DNA of 15,853 nt from an uncultured Bacteroides sp. (GTDB taxonomy: Bacteria; Bacteroidota; Bacteroidia; Bacteroidales; Bacteroidaceae), in contig NZ_CAJTSC010000067.1 of NCBI RefSeq assembly GCF_910578895.1, positions 1 to 15,853 of the forward strand, in the 5' to 3' direction. Below are positions 14,765-15,853 of the stretch, piece by piece. The notes under the pieces were generated by a model. It was not told the DNA's origin. It did not search any database and worked only from the letters and a program-made list of their open reading frames with translations. Position 1 is the first letter of the stretch. Every line of letters begins with the position of its first letter. The position numbers and the translations under genes are program-made.

Positions 14765-14800
14765 CAGCCGGAAAAAATAAACAAATAAAAAATAGCAGAT

Positions 14801-15628
14801 ATGAAATTGAAAACGATTTTAGCAGTTGCTGTCGTGGCGCTCAGCTCGGCAGCGTGCAGCGACGATGAGAAACAACCGGCCGTAGCCGATATCGCCGGCA
14901 GTTACGAGGGTTACACACTGGCAGGTTGCGCCTATTTCCAGAGCACCTGTACGGCCGGCGAAACCGTCGTCGTGACCGAAAACACCGACGGCACGGCCCG
15001 CGTTACCTTCATCTCCGACTCGTGGGGCGAGTTTACCATCCCCGGTGCGCAAATGAGCGAGAACGGCGGCACCTGCACCCTCACGGGCAGCGGTCAGACA
15101 AAAATGGGTCTGGGCGGCAACGTCTCTTCCTACGATTGCACATACACCGCAGTGATCCATTCACGCGAAAAGGCACAGATGCAGTTCAAGGTCGCCGGTG
15201 TCATGGGAGGCCTGACCCTCGACTTCACCACAGGCGAGGCTCCCGCCGACCTGCTGCTGGCCGGGACTTACAAAGGCTATACCGATGCCGACTGTACCTA
15301 TTTTCAGGACCGCTATACCGACGATGAAAGCCTGAAGGTGACGGCCAACGGCGACGGAACCCTTGCGGTCCTCTTCGAATCGGCGGCGTGGGGCACATTC
15401 AAGGTCGACAAAGCCACCGTCAGGAAGAACGGCGACAATTATACGTTCACGGGCGAAGGGACGGTGTCGATGAGCATGGGAGACAACGTAAAGGACTATG
15501 CCTTCACCATGACGGGAGAGAGCAACGCCGCAAAGGACGACTATTTCATCGCATTCAACGTACCTGCCGTAATGGGCGGACTTACCGTCACGCTGCTGCC
15601 GGGCAAGGCTCCCGCCACCGCAGAGTAA
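14801..15628 (+). CDS. Tandem calycin-like lipoprotein (275 aa)
   Basis: The N-terminal signal MKLKTILAVAVVALSSAAC is a lipoprotein leader with a lipobox ending at C19; the following SDDE is typical of exported Bacteroidales lipoproteins. The mature part is two copies of one ~117-residue beta-rich domain (about 32-148 and 154-271). Shared landmarks are AGSYEGYT/AGTYKGYT, CAYFQ/CTYFQ, SWGEF/AWGTF, and VAGVMGGLTL/VPAVMGGLTV with GEAP/GKAP at the ends. This corresponds to the calycin-like (lipocalin-fold) proteins that often sit beside HmuY genes. It probably lies on the outer membrane and takes part in haem or other small-ligand binding. The next gene starts 19 nt downstream, so they form one operon. 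Codon use is GC-rich, unlike the element and the regulator. Confidence 0.75.
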   Translation: MKLKTILAVAVVALSSAACSDDEKQPAVADIAGSYEGYTLAGCAYFQSTCTAGETVVVTENTDGTARVTFISDSWGEFTIPGAQMSENGGTCTLTGSGQTKMGLGGNVSSYDCTYTAVIHSREKAQMQFKVAGVMGGLTLDFTTGEAPADLLLAGTYKGYTDADCTYFQDRYTDDESLKVTANGDGTLAVLFESAAWGTFKVDKATVRKNGDNYTFTGEGTVSMSMGDNVKDYAFTMTGESNAAKDDYFIAFNVPAVMGGLTVTLLPGKAPATAE

Positions 15629-15647
15629 TCACCTAATAAGAATAGAG

Positions 15648-15853
15648 ATGTCAGTAAGCCATAAAATAACATCTATTCTGTCGGGAGTGATAGCCATGCT
15701 ATCGCTCTCGGCTTGTAACGGCATATTGGAGGATATCTATGACGCGCCCCGACCCGAAGATACCCGGACCTACGGTTTCATCGCCGTCGATGACAATACG
15801 CACACGGGCCGCATATACCTCGACGCGACGGACTACACCGAGTGGCACTACAT
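15648..15853 (+). CDS. hmuY: HmuY-family haem-binding lipoprotein, 5' part only
   Basis: The window ends inside this gene; 68 codons are visible. The signal peptide MSVSHKITSILSGVIAMLSLSAC has an LSAC lipobox. The mature start contains IYDAPRP, GFIAVDDNTHTGRIYLDAT and DYTEWHY, the characteristic opening of HmuY proteins (compare P. gingivalis HmuY). Members bind haem at the cell surface and pass it to a TonB-dependent receptor such as HmuR, expected to be encoded downstream beyond the window. It is co-directional with the calycin-like gene and presumably expressed from the same promoter. Confidence 0.8.
   Translation, partial: MSVSHKITSILSGVIAMLSLSACNGILEDIYDAPRPEDTRTYGFIAVDDNTHTGRIYLDATDYTEWHY

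Noticed and set aside
14641..14768. GCTGCAAAATTA ... TAATTTTGCAGC as a second invertible promoter
   Set aside because: The repeats are the promoters themselves, so inversion would leave an outward promoter on each side. No recombinase gene adjoins them, and matching -33 elements at the same spacing explain the symmetry better.
1..15853. CRISPR arrays, tRNA or rRNA genes, insertion sequences
   Set aside because: No regularly spaced repeats, cloverleaf-forming segments or DDE transposase genes were seen.

Overview
The window looks like a Bacteroidales chromosome carrying an integrated, mobilizable element. The host call rests on Bacteroidetes-type promoters (-7 box TAnnTTTG), Bacteroides-style mobilization proteins and tyrosine recombinases, and an HmuY-type haem locus. 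The GC-rich codon use right of 14800 would fit an Alistipes-like or similar high-GC member. This is inferred from sequence character only.

Layout, right to left along the element, nearly all on the minus strand. (i) 13023-10366: tyrosine integrase plus an unrecognised ~396-residue protein as a two-gene unit ending in a hairpin terminator. (ii) 10313-5637: an excisionase-like HTH gene, a winged-helix-like gene, a probable oriT (9071-9174), a mobA/mobB/mobC-like mobilization operon, and a second tyrosine recombinase of the Bacteroides DNA-invertase type directly behind it. (iii) 5406-5597: a segment bounded by a perfect 16-bp inverted repeat and carrying a promoter -7 box. (iv) 5385-349: a two-gene restriction-modification locus, namely a methylase-like subunit without the NPPY motif and a 1311-residue T5orf172/GIY-YIG nuclease + SF2 helicase + N6-adenine methylase fusion. 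(v) 132-305: a small convergent gene with its own terminator.

The most interesting feature is (iii). The only recognisable promoter in the inverted-repeat segment points away from the restriction genes. Inverting the segment would place it about 40 nt upstream of their first start codon. An invertase gene sits beside the segment, inside what appears to be the mobilization operon. I read this as a phase-variable restriction system, OFF in this assembly, whose switch enzyme may be co-expressed with DNA transfer functions.

Right of the element lie a truncated C-terminal piece of another mobA-type gene (13215-13439), then a host-like locus: a regulator fusing a RIC/YtfE-like hemerythrin di-iron module to a LuxR helix-turn-helix, transcribed divergently from a tandem-domain calycin-like lipoprotein and the start of an HmuY-family haem-binding lipoprotein. 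The two divergent promoters are mirror copies of one extended sequence, suggesting shared control of haem/iron uptake by the regulator.
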